From the IMG/VR virus record IMGVR_UViG_3300022821_000007, positions 1 through 45,604 of that record: a DNA stretch of 45,604 nucleotides. One strand, given 5' to 3'. This DNA comes from a virus. Under the pieces are notes generated by a model, which worked only from the letters and a program-made list of their open reading frames with translations, did not search any database and was not told where the DNA came from. Positions 37,621 to 45,604 of the stretch are shown piece by piece. A program made the position numbers and the translations under genes. Numbering within the stretch: position 1 is the first letter of the stretch; every line of letters starts with the position of its first letter.

Positions 37621-39540
37621 ATGAAAATAAACAACAGCAAAATTATCAAGCTAGAGAAACAAGATGATGAAGCAATCTCTGGTGATCTAGCAATGGACAA
37701 GAAGACTCACGATAGGTTCTATTCTCCGCCAGTTGAGCAAGACGCAGAAATAAGAGAGTATGTACAAACTCGAACTTCTGAAATCTTAGAAATGAGAATG
37801 GAGAGAGATAGACCTTATGAACACTTTGGTTTATTAGAGGATGGAACTTCTTCTAACATTATTAAATACATTAATGAAAGTGAGAAGAGAATGAATGGTA
37901 CATTAGAGAGAAGTGATTTCAAAGACGATTGGCAAGCTAATATCTTTGACCACGTTACTAGAAATAAGACAATGCAAATCTTGGCTAGGTTAACTGCTCA
38001 AAGAATGAAAACATTCTTCTTTAATAATAAAGGAGTTAGATCTTCGTTAGCAGTTGTAATGAGTAATCTATACGAATCTAACTCAAGAGGAAGAAACGGA
38101 CTTAATAAAGGCGAAGTATTTTTATTCCAATCAATGTTCGAAAGTATATTGAAGGGAACAGTAATCAGGGAGATTAAATATTTTGAAGGAAAGAGAAGAG
38201 TCAAGACTACTAAGGGTAAGAATGGAAAATGGAATTACAAGAATCTATTTGAATACGAAGATGTATTGAAATCTGTTATGCCTCTTGAACATTTTATTCC
38301 GGGAGACGTTAAGAAGTTTAGTATAGCACAGATGTCAAAATGTGCAACTGAAGAACCGATGTCATTAGATTCTTTTATTAAAGACTATTCTAGTTATAAA
38401 GGATATAGTAATGTTCGTCCAGTTTCTTTTTATTCAGACGCAGAACAAACACGATTTGAATTAAAACAAGCGACAGACCAAGTATTAGTAAGAAGATATT
38501 TTAATAAGAACACAGATGTAATGGATATCATTGCTAATGGACATTTACTTACAGAGATTGGAGATCCTCTTCCTAATAAGCACAAGCAATTACCATTCAT
38601 AGATTCTAAGTTTGAGATACTCTCTAACAATTTCTTCTATGGAATGAGTTTAGCATTTAAGTTAGCTTCTTATCAAGACATGAATAACTCGTTATTAAAT
38701 ATGATGCTTGACCAGATCTTCATTTCACTTAAGTCTCCAATATTTAATGCATCAGGTTCTGAAATAGATCTTGATTGGATGTATCCAAGTAATGTTATTG
38801 ATATTGATCCAGACTCAGACGTAAGTAAAATTAGAGAATTTAAAACACAACCAGAAACAGGAGCTGCTGCTTCAATGCTTAATATTATTCAAGCTAGAAT
38901 GAACGCTTCATCTGTCTCAGGTCAAAGTGAAAGAGAAGGAACACCACCATCAGCAGAAGAAGTAGCTACAGTAAGAGAAGCATCAATGGATATCATGGAT
39001 TTATTCTTAAAGCAAATGGAATGGTCAGAAGAAGATGTAGCAGAACAGACGATGCAGATCATGCTAGAGAAATATCCAGGAAGATTAAAGAGCTCAGGTA
39101 AACACAGAAAATTTGTTATTGATAATGTTAGAACTCTTACTGGTGAACTTGGTACGATGGAAGTAAATATCAGAAAAGAACCTAGATCGAAAGGTTTATT
39201 AAATAAGATCAATCTTGGTTCAGATAAGACTTCACAGATAGTAGATATACCAATGGAAGCAATCATGGATTTCAGAGGAATGGTTAAAGTTGTTCCTAAT
39301 GCTTCAATCAAAGAAACACAAGCTCAAACAAAGAGAGCTGAGATTGAATGGAACAAGATAACAAGCCAGAATCAATATGTAAATCAGAAAGAGAATATCA
39401 AAGACCTAGCAGAAGCTTATGGAAAAGATCCTTCAAAATTAATACTAGATGCACCAGAGGAAATTCCTGGTCAGGAGAAGAACGATGTAAGAGGACCTGG
39501 TCTAACTCCTAGAGGTGGATCTAGTGCAGTAACAAAATGA
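37621..39540 (+). CDS. Portal protein
   Basis: 639 residues, the expected size for a portal. Characteristic segments include LPFIDSKFEILSNNFFYGMS and MNNSLLNMMLDQIFISLKSP, which are the buried clip/stem helices seen in many portals, plus a helical C-terminus rich in Gln/Glu (QARMNASSVSGQSEREG). It sits between terminase and scaffold-like genes, in the standard order. The protein forms the dodecameric vertex through which DNA passes. Its TGA overlaps the next ATG (ATGA). Confidence 0.8.
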   Translation: MKINNSKIIKLEKQDDEAISGDLAMDKKTHDRFYSPPVEQDAEIREYVQTRTSEILEMRMERDRPYEHFGLLEDGTSSNIIKYINESEKRMNGTLERSDFKDDWQANIFDHVTRNKTMQILARLTAQRMKTFFFNNKGVRSSLAVVMSNLYESNSRGRNGLNKGEVFLFQSMFESILKGTVIREIKYFEGKRRVKTTKGKNGKWNYKNLFEYEDVLKSVMPLEHFIPGDVKKFSIAQMSKCATEEPMSLDSFIKDYSSYKGYSNVRPVSFYSDAEQTRFELKQATDQVLVRRYFNKNTDVMDIIANGHLLTEIGDPLPNKHKQLPFIDSKFEILSNNFFYGMSLAFKLASYQDMNNSLLNMMLDQIFISLKSPIFNASGSEIDLDWMYPSNVIDIDPDSDVSKIREFKTQPETGAAASMLNIIQARMNASSVSGQSEREGTPPSAEEVATVREASMDIMDLFLKQMEWSEEDVAEQTMQIMLEKYPGRLKSSGKHRKFVIDNVRTLTGELGTMEVNIRKEPRSKGLLNKINLGSDKTSQIVDIPMEAIMDFRGMVKVVPNASIKETQAQTKRAEIEWNKITSQNQYVNQKENIKDLAEAYGKDPSKLILDAPEEIPGQEKNDVRGPGLTPRGGSSAVTK

Positions 39541-39935
39541 TAAAGAATTTAATCATACAATTACTATTTAAACTGTTAGGAGTAAATCAAAGATTAGCTA
39601 AAGTTTATGCAGAGTCAGAAATACCGAGCATGTCAACACCTCAAGAAGATAAAGAAGTATTGAGAATAATGATGCATAAACATCAGATAGCTTTAGCAGA
39701 CGTTGCAGATATCGATTCATATGTTTTATATCTAAACCAGTTAATATTAATATACCAGAGACTCAGATTAAGGAGTAGAGACTCAAAGCAAAACGATTAT
39801 TTAATTATAATAGTGTTCTTAACTAAACATATCTACGAACTCGAGCAGAGTTTAATCAGGTATAGAAAGATGGATCAACAGATGATCCTGAAAGTTAGGA
39901 AAGAAAGAATCATTAAGAAGAGAGCTAAAAATTAA
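39537..39935 (+). CDS. Hypothetical head-region protein
   Basis: 132 residues. A helical, basic protein (LIIQLLFKLLGVNQRLAKVY, then LVLNQLILIYQRLRLRS-like stretch) ending KKRAKN. No family is recognised. ATGA coupling to the portal and the position before the scaffold-like gene suggest a prohead role. Confidence 0.5.
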   Translation: MIKNLIIQLLFKLLGVNQRLAKVYAESEIPSMSTPQEDKEVLRIMMHKHQIALADVADIDSYVLYLNQLILIYQRLRLRSRDSKQNDYLIIIVFLTKHIYELEQSLIRYRKMDQQMILKVRKERIIKKRAKN

Positions 39936-39975
39936 TTAGAGATCGTAGGAAAACTATTATCTCAGAAAGAAAAGT

Positions 39976-40701
39976 ATGTTAAAAAAAAGAAAGAAGGAAA
40001 CAAAGGTATCATCTGAGGAAATCAAAGATGACAAAAAGATGCAGAATAGAGTTGGTCGTTCTAAGGAAGAAGTCAAACAGTTATTCATGGATAGCTATAT
40101 CAAGAAGTCTGGCTTAGATCCTAAAGACGAGAAAGTTCTATCATTGGTTAGTGATTTAGCTGACAGAGAATTATCTAATTCAAAAAGACTCGGTAAAACT
40201 TTAAAGCAAAAGATTGGTTACCGAGAGAAGTTCGAGATTGCTTCAAAGAAAACAGTCGTCAAGAAAGAAGAGGAAGAAGATGAAGAAGAAGATGATGACG
40301 ATGATGACGAAGAGAAAAAGACAAAGAACGAAGGAAGTGGTTTCGAGAAGTTTCGATCTATTGAAAGAGATAAAGCTACTAAGGTAGTCATTAACAAAAT
40401 CATAAAAGATCACAAAGACGAAGGACTTTCGTTCGATGATGTTTATGATAAAATTAGAGAAGTCTATGTTGAGAAAGACACTGATACTTCTCGAAGTGAT
40501 TTTGAAAAGAGGATCAGACTTGCATACCGTAATGCATTCCCTGCTCTTTATGAAGAAGACGTTAAATCTAAAATTACAAAGGAAGCTAACGAAGAAGAAG
40601 ATGACGATCCAAAGCATAAAGAATTTAAGGAGAAGAAGAAAGATCCTGCTAGAAAGAATCGACGGTCTAATATTAAAGACTGGTATAAAGGCGATAAATA
40701 A
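39976..40701 (+). CDS. Scaffold-like protein
   Basis: 241 residues, highly charged. A Glu/Asp-only stretch at about 97-112, a basic N-terminus (MLKKRKKETKVSSEEIK) and a basic C-terminus (KKKDPARKNRRSNIKDW). Between portal and capsid genes, a charged, helix-rich protein is the usual scaffold. The C-terminal basic patch is typical of the coat-binding end of scaffolds. No protease gene was seen next to it, so scaffold exit is more likely than cleavage. Confidence 0.6.
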   Translation: MLKKRKKETKVSSEEIKDDKKMQNRVGRSKEEVKQLFMDSYIKKSGLDPKDEKVLSLVSDLADRELSNSKRLGKTLKQKIGYREKFEIASKKTVVKKEEEEDEEEDDDDDDEEKKTKNEGSGFEKFRSIERDKATKVVINKIIKDHKDEGLSFDDVYDKIREVYVEKDTDTSRSDFEKRIRLAYRNAFPALYEEDVKSKITKEANEEEDDDPKHKEFKEKKKDPARKNRRSNIKDWYKGDK

Positions 40702-40721
40702 TTCATTTAATTTTACGTATT

Positions 40722-41123
40722 ATGTTCAAACCACTTAGATATGATAGTGGAAAGTTAGCAGAGAGACCAGCAACAGCTGCTCAAGAGTTTGTTAAATATC
40801 AATTAGCAAAAATGAGCTCTGGACTATTAGTAACAGCTGATGCAGGAGACGCAGAAGCTGAGTACATTGTAATGGAAGGCATTACAGTTGCAGCTGATAG
40901 TGATCCAGTACTAGTATTACCTATCGATGATGTGATGGATGTTATTGCAACTACTGCTACTACTCCAGTTCAAGCTACTCATGTTGGTAACGATTACGAT
41001 ATAGGAAGTAACGTTGCTCTTGATCTAACTGCTACTACTGACAAACTTTTCCACGTTGAAGAAATCTTTAGTGCTAGTGATAAACAAGTACTAGGGCGAT
41101 TCAACAAGCCAGCTATAGCTTAA
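40722..41123 (+). CDS. Head decoration-like protein
   Basis: 133 residues, beta-rich, with hydrophobic strands and Thr/Ala/Val (EAEYIVMEGITVAADSDPVL, then DVIATTATTPVQATHVGND). The gene lies between scaffold and capsid genes, where head decoration or capsid-stabilising proteins are encoded. The start MFKPLRYDSGKLAERP is a common opening of short coat-associated proteins. The assignment is from position and composition. Confidence 0.5.
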   Translation: MFKPLRYDSGKLAERPATAAQEFVKYQLAKMSSGLLVTADAGDAEAEYIVMEGITVAADSDPVLVLPIDDVMDVIATTATTPVQATHVGNDYDIGSNVALDLTATTDKLFHVEEIFSASDKQVLGRFNKPAIA

Positions 41124-41164
41124 AATATAGCATGCATTTATTTAATTAATTTACAGAGTGAAAT

Positions 41165-42145
41165 ATGATTACTAAAAAAGATTTCCCTTCACTCTCAACT
41201 AGACTAGACGAGATCTTCAATGAATCTACTCAAGATTCATTAGCGATGGCTAAAGGCTTCGACGTTTTCGAAGTAGCTGAGACAGACAGAAAAGATTTCA
41301 AATTCCAAATTTTACATGGAGTTGCTGGCGTAAGAAAAGTTACACCAGGTCAAGATCTACCGAGAGTAGATGGTATAGAAGGCGATGACATTTCTTATTC
41401 ACAGGCTTACTATGGTGCTATTGTTCCAGTAACAAAAGAGAATAGAAAGTTTGATGAATATGACGAGATCGATGATATCGCAGCTTCTATTACAGAAGAT
41501 GCTTGGGATAAAGTAGACCAGTCTCTAGCAGACGTTTTACTTAATGGATGGGCTAATTCTTACACAGATGTTTGGGGAGAGACTATTACAGCAACTGGAC
41601 CAGATGGAGTAATGCTATTTAATGCAAACCATACTAACCCTGCATCATCAAGAGTATTTTCTAATTTAATTAATGATGGCACAAATAACAATCCTACTTT
41701 TTCAAGAGAAGCTATTGCTAACCAGATTGCTAGAGGAAGAGGATTCAAAGATGTACATAACCTTAGTAAACCAGTTATCTTTGATACGTTACTTATTCCT
41801 TCAGAGTTAGAAGATGCAGCAATCAGATACACAGAAACTATTCAGTTACCTGGTACTCCTAATAACGATACCAATAAATATGTTACTCAGACTATTAAAC
41901 AGATTATTGTTTGGGAAAGACTTTCTACAAGAAGCGATGGAACAGATACTTCTGCATACTGGTTCATGCTATCATCTAAGAAAGTTGGTAAATCTCTAAA
42001 GTGTAAATTCGCAGAGAGACCAACCTTAGATGCACCTGAACAAGTTTATTCTAATAAGAATTGGGATTGGTCAATTGATTTCTTCTACGCAAGAGGAATT
42101 GGTTACCCTCAGTTTGTTGCAGGATCAAATAGTTCAAACGCCTAG
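41165..42145 (+). CDS. Major capsid protein (HK97-fold type)
   Basis: 326 residues. Segments typical of Mu/HK97-like capsid proteins: PVTKENRKFDEYDEIDDIAA in the E-loop region, DGVMLFNANHTNPASSR, KPVIFDTLLIPSELEDAAIR, and DWSIDFFYARGIGYPQ at the end (the last strand often precedes the stop). Size and position after scaffold and decoration genes agree. Strong hairpin 7 bases after the stop (42153), so this is probably the end of a highly expressed message. Confidence 0.8.
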   Translation: MITKKDFPSLSTRLDEIFNESTQDSLAMAKGFDVFEVAETDRKDFKFQILHGVAGVRKVTPGQDLPRVDGIEGDDISYSQAYYGAIVPVTKENRKFDEYDEIDDIAASITEDAWDKVDQSLADVLLNGWANSYTDVWGETITATGPDGVMLFNANHTNPASSRVFSNLINDGTNNNPTFSREAIANQIARGRGFKDVHNLSKPVIFDTLLIPSELEDAAIRYTETIQLPGTPNNDTNKYVTQTIKQIIVWERLSTRSDGTDTSAYWFMLSSKKVGKSLKCKFAERPTLDAPEQVYSNKNWDWSIDFFYARGIGYPQFVAGSNSSNA

Positions 42146-42152
42146 ATCGTAA

Positions 42153-42179
42153 AGAGGGAGTGATAATGACACTCCCTCT
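42153..42179 (+). terminator. Strong hairpin after the major capsid gene
   Basis: Perfect 10-bp stem AGAGGGAGTG (42153-42162) and CACTCCCTCT (42170-42179), loop ATAATGA, then CTTATAA. There is little T tract, so partial termination or mRNA stabilisation is likely. It would uncouple abundant capsid message from the tail genes. Confidence 0.7.
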
Positions 42180-42203
42180 CTTATAAACTAAACTTATTTT
42201 ATT

Positions 42204-42863
42204 ATGAGTATAAATTGGGGAAAACTCAAAAGCCAAGATCGTGTCAAGGATATAGGTAAACCTTGGTCCGAAGCAGAACAACTGGCTATCCATGAGTACA
42301 ATATTCCTGCTGCATACGTCAGAGGAGGTATTCTGACAAAGAAGGAATATAAAAAAGAATTAGCTCAAGAAAAATCTAGAGGTAAAAGCGTTGAAATGCT
42401 TTCTAGTAATGAGCTTCTTAATTACGCAACTAGATTAGGTTTACCAGCTATTGCAGAGATGTCATTTGCTGCTATGCAATTAGATGTTAAGAACAAGATG
42501 GAAGAAGAAGCATTAGAAACTTTCGAAGACATTAGAAAGTATGAATCAGAGCAAGCTGAACTTAAGAAAGGAAACGAAGACGAAGCTGAAGAGGAAGAAG
42601 ACGATGAAGAAGAAGATGGAGAGGAAGAAGCAGAAGAAGAAACTGAAGAGGTAGAAACTGAAGAAGAAACTGAAGAAGAGACTGAAGAAGAGACTGAAGA
42701 AGAGACTGAAGAAGAGGACGAAGAATCAGAAGAAGAAGAAGAAGACGAAGAAGAAGACGAAGAGACTGAGGAAGAAGAAGCTGCTAGAATTAAGAAAGAG
42801 AAAGCAAAGAAAAGAAAAGCTAAGAAAAAGAAAGCTGCTAAGAAAGCAGGCAAGAAAAAATAA
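42204..42863 (+). CDS. Acidic/basic low-complexity head-region protein
   Basis: 219 residues. The N-terminal 115 residues look folded (SINWGKLKSQDRVKDIGKPW, then GLPAIAEMSFAAMQLDVKNK). Residues about 125-195 are Glu/Asp/Thr repeats (EETEEETEEET), and the tail is Lys/Ala-rich (KKRKAKKKKAAKKAGKKK), like a histone tail. Position after the capsid gene suggests a head-interior or head-completion protein; the basic tail could bind packaged DNA. Confidence 0.5.
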   Translation: MSINWGKLKSQDRVKDIGKPWSEAEQLAIHEYNIPAAYVRGGILTKKEYKKELAQEKSRGKSVEMLSSNELLNYATRLGLPAIAEMSFAAMQLDVKNKMEEEALETFEDIRKYESEQAELKKGNEDEAEEEEDDEEEDGEEEAEEETEEVETEEETEEETEEETEEETEEEDEESEEEEEDEEEDEETEEEEAARIKKEKAKKRKAKKKKAAKKAGKKK

Positions 42864-42889
42864 ATCATTTTATTAATTAAGCAACTATT

Positions 42890-43591
42890 ATGAAGAAATC
42901 ACACATCGCAATTGCATTCGCTGTATTTGCTTTAGTAGTTGTTCTTGGTTCTGTATACGGTGTTCGAGCTTATGACGAAAATAAAGTTATCAGCCAGAAC
43001 ATCGAACATGCAGACGTTGTTTATCAACAGTGCTCAGCTGAAGTAGCTGCTTTACCATCTGACGTAGGTGGTGCAGTCTCTTCTGTTGCTGGAGTTTGTA
43101 ATGGGTACGAGTTACCTACGCAATTATGTAACGTAAATGCTTATGAACTTCAACTGCAGACTGATTTAACTATCGATGATGAGTTAACAGTTAGCGGAGA
43201 AGCTATTTTCGAAGGATTAACATCTGGATCAGGTGCTAATCAATTAGCGACTAGCACAGGAACAACTATCTTAACAGCAGCTCAACTATTAGCTAACAGC
43301 TATTTAGAGATTACTGTTAATACTGGTACTACAGCTACAGTTGAATTACCTGCAACTTCTACTATGACAACTCTGATGCCAAATGTATCAGATCATAGAG
43401 AATGGGTTATTCATAACGCAACATCTAGTACAATGGCTATGACCATTACAAAGGGAGATGGAATTGATTTAATCGGAGTTACAACTAACGATGATGTAAT
43501 TGATGAGACAGAATACTCTCTGCTTAGTTGTTGGAGAAAACCTGACACTGACTTAGCATGCCTTCTTACTGAATGGCTACACTTAGACTAA
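42890..43591 (+). CDS. Exported virion-arm protein 1
   Basis: 233 residues. Signal peptide or anchor (MKKSHIAIAFAVFALVVVLG, then SVYGVRA at about residue 27), followed by a Cys-bearing segment (YQQCSAEVAALP, VCNGYELPTQLCN) and a beta-rich C-terminus with Thr/Ser repeats (TGTTATVELPATSTMTTLMP, ATSSTMAMTITKGDGIDLIG). It is like fibre-associated proteins in composition. Its position between head and fibre genes suggests a tail-surface component. The family is unknown to me. Confidence 0.55.
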   Translation: MKKSHIAIAFAVFALVVVLGSVYGVRAYDENKVISQNIEHADVVYQQCSAEVAALPSDVGGAVSSVAGVCNGYELPTQLCNVNAYELQLQTDLTIDDELTVSGEAIFEGLTSGSGANQLATSTGTTILTAAQLLANSYLEITVNTGTTATVELPATSTMTTLMPNVSDHREWVIHNATSSTMAMTITKGDGIDLIGVTTNDDVIDETEYSLLSCWRKPDTDLACLLTEWLHLD

Positions 43592-43606
43592 TCGGTTATA
43601 TTTAGT

Positions 43607-43627
43607 TGGCTTCTACAAAAGGAGCCA
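43607..43627 (+). terminator. Weak hairpin between two exported genes
   Basis: TGGCTTC (43607-43613) and GGAGCCA (43621-43627), 7 bp with one G-U, loop TACAAAA. It sits 16 bases after the stop of the first exported protein and may reduce readthrough. Confidence 0.35.
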
Positions 43628-43661
43628 GCGATACTATAATTAATTAAAATATAATAAGAGT

Positions 43662-44213
43662 ATGAAACTAAAAGACATTTTTATTGTTGCAGTAGTTCTA
43701 TCAGCTCTAGTGATTTCACTAGTTGCTTTAAACTTTGCAAATGAAGCAAAGATGTTAGCGAATCCTTCTGTCGAAAAGGACGAGACATCTATTGCTGGTG
43801 ATTTCTTTGTATTAGAGAATCACAAGTATAACACAGCGACAACTACAGTTGAGTATTTAATCTCAGCTGGAGATGCAATCACTGAAGAATTTTATACAGG
43901 AGATGCAGATTTACTTGATATGAATCTAGCAGTAGTCGCAAGTTCTACTTCAGCTGTACTATCATGGGAGTTTGAATACTCTGATAATTACATTGATTGG
44001 TACCAAGAATCTGGGTCACAAGTTGATTCAATCACGGCAGTTAGTTATGGAGCAACTGGCTTAGTCCATAGTTGGACACCAGGAACTACATCAGAGTCAT
44101 TAAGAAATTTCTCAATGTCTCCAGTAGCAGCTAAGTATACGAGAGTAACATTCTCAGCATCAACTGCTAACTTATCACTATGGTATAATATAATTAACAG
44201 GAGAACACAATAG
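43662..44213 (+). CDS. Exported virion-arm protein 2
   Basis: 183 residues. A single N-terminal anchor (KDIFIVAVVLSALVISLVAL) without a clear cleavage site, then a beta-rich domain (NTATTTVEYLISAGDAITEE, VLSWEFEYSDNYIDWYQESG, AAKYTRVTFSASTANLSLWY) that resembles a jelly-roll or discoidin-like fold. Likely anchored in the host membrane or on the particle. The leader contains no Shine-Dalgarno. The following fibre gene starts one base after its stop. Confidence 0.55.
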   Translation: MKLKDIFIVAVVLSALVISLVALNFANEAKMLANPSVEKDETSIAGDFFVLENHKYNTATTTVEYLISAGDAITEEFYTGDADLLDMNLAVVASSTSAVLSWEFEYSDNYIDWYQESGSQVDSITAVSYGATGLVHSWTPGTTSESLRNFSMSPVAAKYTRVTFSASTANLSLWYNIINRRTQ

Positions 44214-44214
44214 T

Positions 44215-45604
44215 ATGAAGAAAATATTTAACTATGCAATCATTCCTATATTAGCATTGGCTATCGTAGGAATAGTATATGCACAAGCTAGTTCTTTGAT
44301 CTACATCTCTGATGATGGAAATACGAGAATTATAAATCTAGAAGAGAGTGATGTAGCGGGAAGTGGAGGACAGATATATGAACCAACAGCTGTTGATCTT
44401 TCTGATTTAACTTTAGCAGAGAACTCAGTATACAGAGGAGATGCTTCTGATAATCCAGAAGCTACAAGTGATTTAACAATATTGTCAAACGGCAACGTCG
44501 GGATAGGGACAGACACCCCAACCTCTTTATTACACGCAGTCCAAACCTCAACAACAGGAAGCACAGGATATTTTTATAGAAACTTAGCAAGTGCTTCTAC
44601 TGATAGTCCTTTGATGCAGTTAATAAATGACAATGCAGGAGATGACCAGAATGTTCAAACTAATCAAAATGACGGAACAGGTGATACTTTATTTTTAGAC
44701 ACAAACGGTAATACAACTTCATTAAACATAGATAGTGAAGCAACAACAGCTGGTGTCTTTACTTTGGAGTCACTTAATACTTCTGGAAGATTATTATTAG
44801 TTAGAAATTATGGAGCGATGGCTTCAAATGTTTCTAACGCTGTTGCTTCTTTTCAACAAAATTCATCTAGTTCAGGAGGAATTACATTAGAATCTAAGAA
44901 TGCAGGTACAGGAAACACCCAATTCCTAGACACAAACGGAGACGCAATATCTCTAAACATAGACTCCGAATCAACCACTCAGGATATTGTTAATATAGAT
45001 GGAGCCCCATTAACCTCTGGTATAGCACTAGACGTTATAGGTGGTGCAAGTAAAACTGGTACTCTTGGAGTTGCAAGGTTCTTAAATTCTGGTGACGCAA
45101 CCAATGTTTCTATCGACCAAAAGGGTAATGGTATATCTCTAAACATAGACTCCGAAGCAACAACTGCTAATGTAATAACTGTAGGGACTGTAAACACAGA
45201 CAGAGGAGTCAAATTTTTTAGTACTGGAGCATATACAGGTACTACTAACGGTGGTTTTATATTGGCAGAATTAACGAATGCAGCATCTACTCAACCTGTA
45301 TTTTTATCAAGAAATGCTGGAAGTGGTGTAGGATTAAGAATCGACAACAATGGCAATGGCATAGGCTTAGAAATAGACTCCGAAGCAACCTCAGCAACAG
45401 TCCTTAATGTAACAGCAGAAAACACAAGCGGAAACATTATGAATATTGATAGTAAGTTAGTAATGGATTATGAGGGGAATGTAGGAATAAGTACAACTAA
45501 CCCAACTGAACCTTTTACAGTTATTGGAAATAGCCTTTTAAATTCTGTTCTAGTCACAAATGCTGATTCGTCTTTATCTTCTAGCCCATATGTTCTAATA
45601 GCTA
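44215..45604 (+). CDS. Exported repeat-containing surface/tail-fibre protein, N-terminal part (continues at 1-462)
   Basis: The frame is open from ATG 44215 to the window end and continues, in phase, through the terminal repeat to TAA at 460-462: 574 residues in all. A signal peptide is clear (MKKIFNYAIIPILALAIVGI, then VYA). The stem has an NVGIGTDTPTSLLH motif near residue 95 and four copies of a unit with (S)LNIDSEATT (about residues 170, 247, 309, 385), spaced 62-77 residues. Such repeats build trimeric beta-helical fibres. Codons of the first NVGIGT part end more often in C/G than the rest of the genome, suggesting a mosaic origin. Confidence 0.75.
   Translation, partial: MKKIFNYAIIPILALAIVGIVYAQASSLIYISDDGNTRIINLEESDVAGSGGQIYEPTAVDLSDLTLAENSVYRGDASDNPEATSDLTILSNGNVGIGTDTPTSLLHAVQTSTTGSTGYFYRNLASASTDSPLMQLINDNAGDDQNVQTNQNDGTGDTLFLDTNGNTTSLNIDSEATTAGVFTLESLNTSGRLLLVRNYGAMASNVSNAVASFQQNSSSSGGITLESKNAGTGNTQFLDTNGDAISLNIDSESTTQDIVNIDGAPLTSGIALDVIGGASKTGTLGVARFLNSGDATNVSIDQKGNGISLNIDSEATTANVITVGTVNTDRGVKFFSTGAYTGTTNGGFILAELTNAASTQPVFLSRNAGSGVGLRIDNNGNGIGLEIDSEATSATVLNVTAENTSGNIMNIDSKLVMDYEGNVGISTTNPTEPFTVIGNSLLNSVLVTNADSSLSSSPYVLIA
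44722..45400 (+). repeat. Four degenerate (S)LNIDSEATT modules inside the fibre gene
   Basis: TTA/CTA-AAC-ATA-GA(T/C) units begin at 44722, 44953, 45139 and 45367 (the last reads LEIDSEAT). They are 231, 186 and 228 bases apart. Each follows a D.(N/K)G(N) turn, giving a repeat of about 62-77 residues. They share codons (ATAGACTCCGAA in three of four), so unequal recombination could change copy number. Confidence 0.7.
45478..45604. repeat. Right copy of the 127-bp terminal direct repeat
   Basis: Exact copy of bases 1-127. It carries the codons for NVGISTTNPTEPF inside the fibre gene, so the duplicate should be removed when the circle is closed, leaving 45,477 bp. Confidence 0.95.

Noticed and set aside
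39540-44215. Alternative genetic code (TGA or TAG read through)
   Set aside because: TGA ends genes at ATGA overlaps and TAG ends genes such as the giant protein and 43662; no conserved domain continues past these stops.

Overview
This window looks like the complete genome of one tailed double-stranded DNA phage, opened inside a gene. The first 127 bases are repeated exactly as the last 127 bases (1-127 = 45478-45604). Joining them gives a closed circle of 45,477 bp and repairs a 574-residue surface-protein gene that the window splits (44215 to the end, continuing at 1-462). The DNA is AT-rich. Most start codons lack a Shine-Dalgarno sequence and sit after A/T-only leaders, often within a few bases of the previous stop. 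TGA, TAA and TAG all act as stops, so the standard bacterial code fits. No integrase, repressor, reverse transcriptase, CRISPR array or canonical tRNA was seen, so a lytic phage is the simplest reading. The short repeated motifs of the exported proteins (NVGIGT..TP, STAPQGWLVADG, DTDGAGWTYC) recall surface proteins of candidate-phyla (Patescibacteria/Parcubacteria-like) genomes. That host is an inference; Bacteroidetes is the main alternative.

Layout on the circle: two transcription arms diverge from an A/T-rich 0.77 kb region at about 33.4-34.2 kb and converge on a terminator pair at about 15.3 kb. The rightward arm (34.2 kb through the junction to 15.26 kb) is the virion and lysis arm: a small gene, a structured RNA, two unknowns, small and large terminase, portal, an unknown, a scaffold-like protein, a decoration-like protein, the major capsid protein, an acidic head-region protein, three exported surface proteins, an exported lectin-like protein that is frameshifted, a cluster of tiny membrane proteins with a holin-like gene, a papain-like cysteine peptidase, a virion protein, a beta-propeller-like tail protein, an exported tail-collar protein, a coiled-coil protein and a 2,094-residue polyvalent-type protein. 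There is no tape measure, tail tube or sheath gene, so a short-tailed (podovirus) particle is likely.

The leftward arm (33.4 to 15.4 kb) starts with 18 small, mostly unknown genes, many coupled through ATGA overlaps and often ended by a hairpin directly after the stop codon. It continues with the replication block: Cas4/RecB-like nuclease, a DNA-binding-like protein, a PrimPol-DnaB fusion, a lysine-tailed protein, a LAGLIDADG homing endonuclease, a deoxynucleotide kinase, an all-alpha dUTPase/dCTPase-like enzyme, a thymidylate-synthase-family enzyme, family B DNA polymerase, an HD hydrolase and a VRR-NUC nuclease. It ends with accessory genes, including a secreted protein, an HNH nuclease and a small cysteine-peptidase-like protein.

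The most interesting points are: (1) a possible cytosine-modification pathway, because the thymidylate-synthase homologue has Asp where thymidylate synthases have the dUMP-selecting Asn; (2) seven genes with signal peptides or membrane anchors, mostly in the virion arm; (3) a 110-nt three-way-junction RNA just before the packaging operon; (4) a set of stop-codon-linked hairpins, including a duplicated 50-bp element and a cloverleaf-like one; and (5) the likely unusual host.
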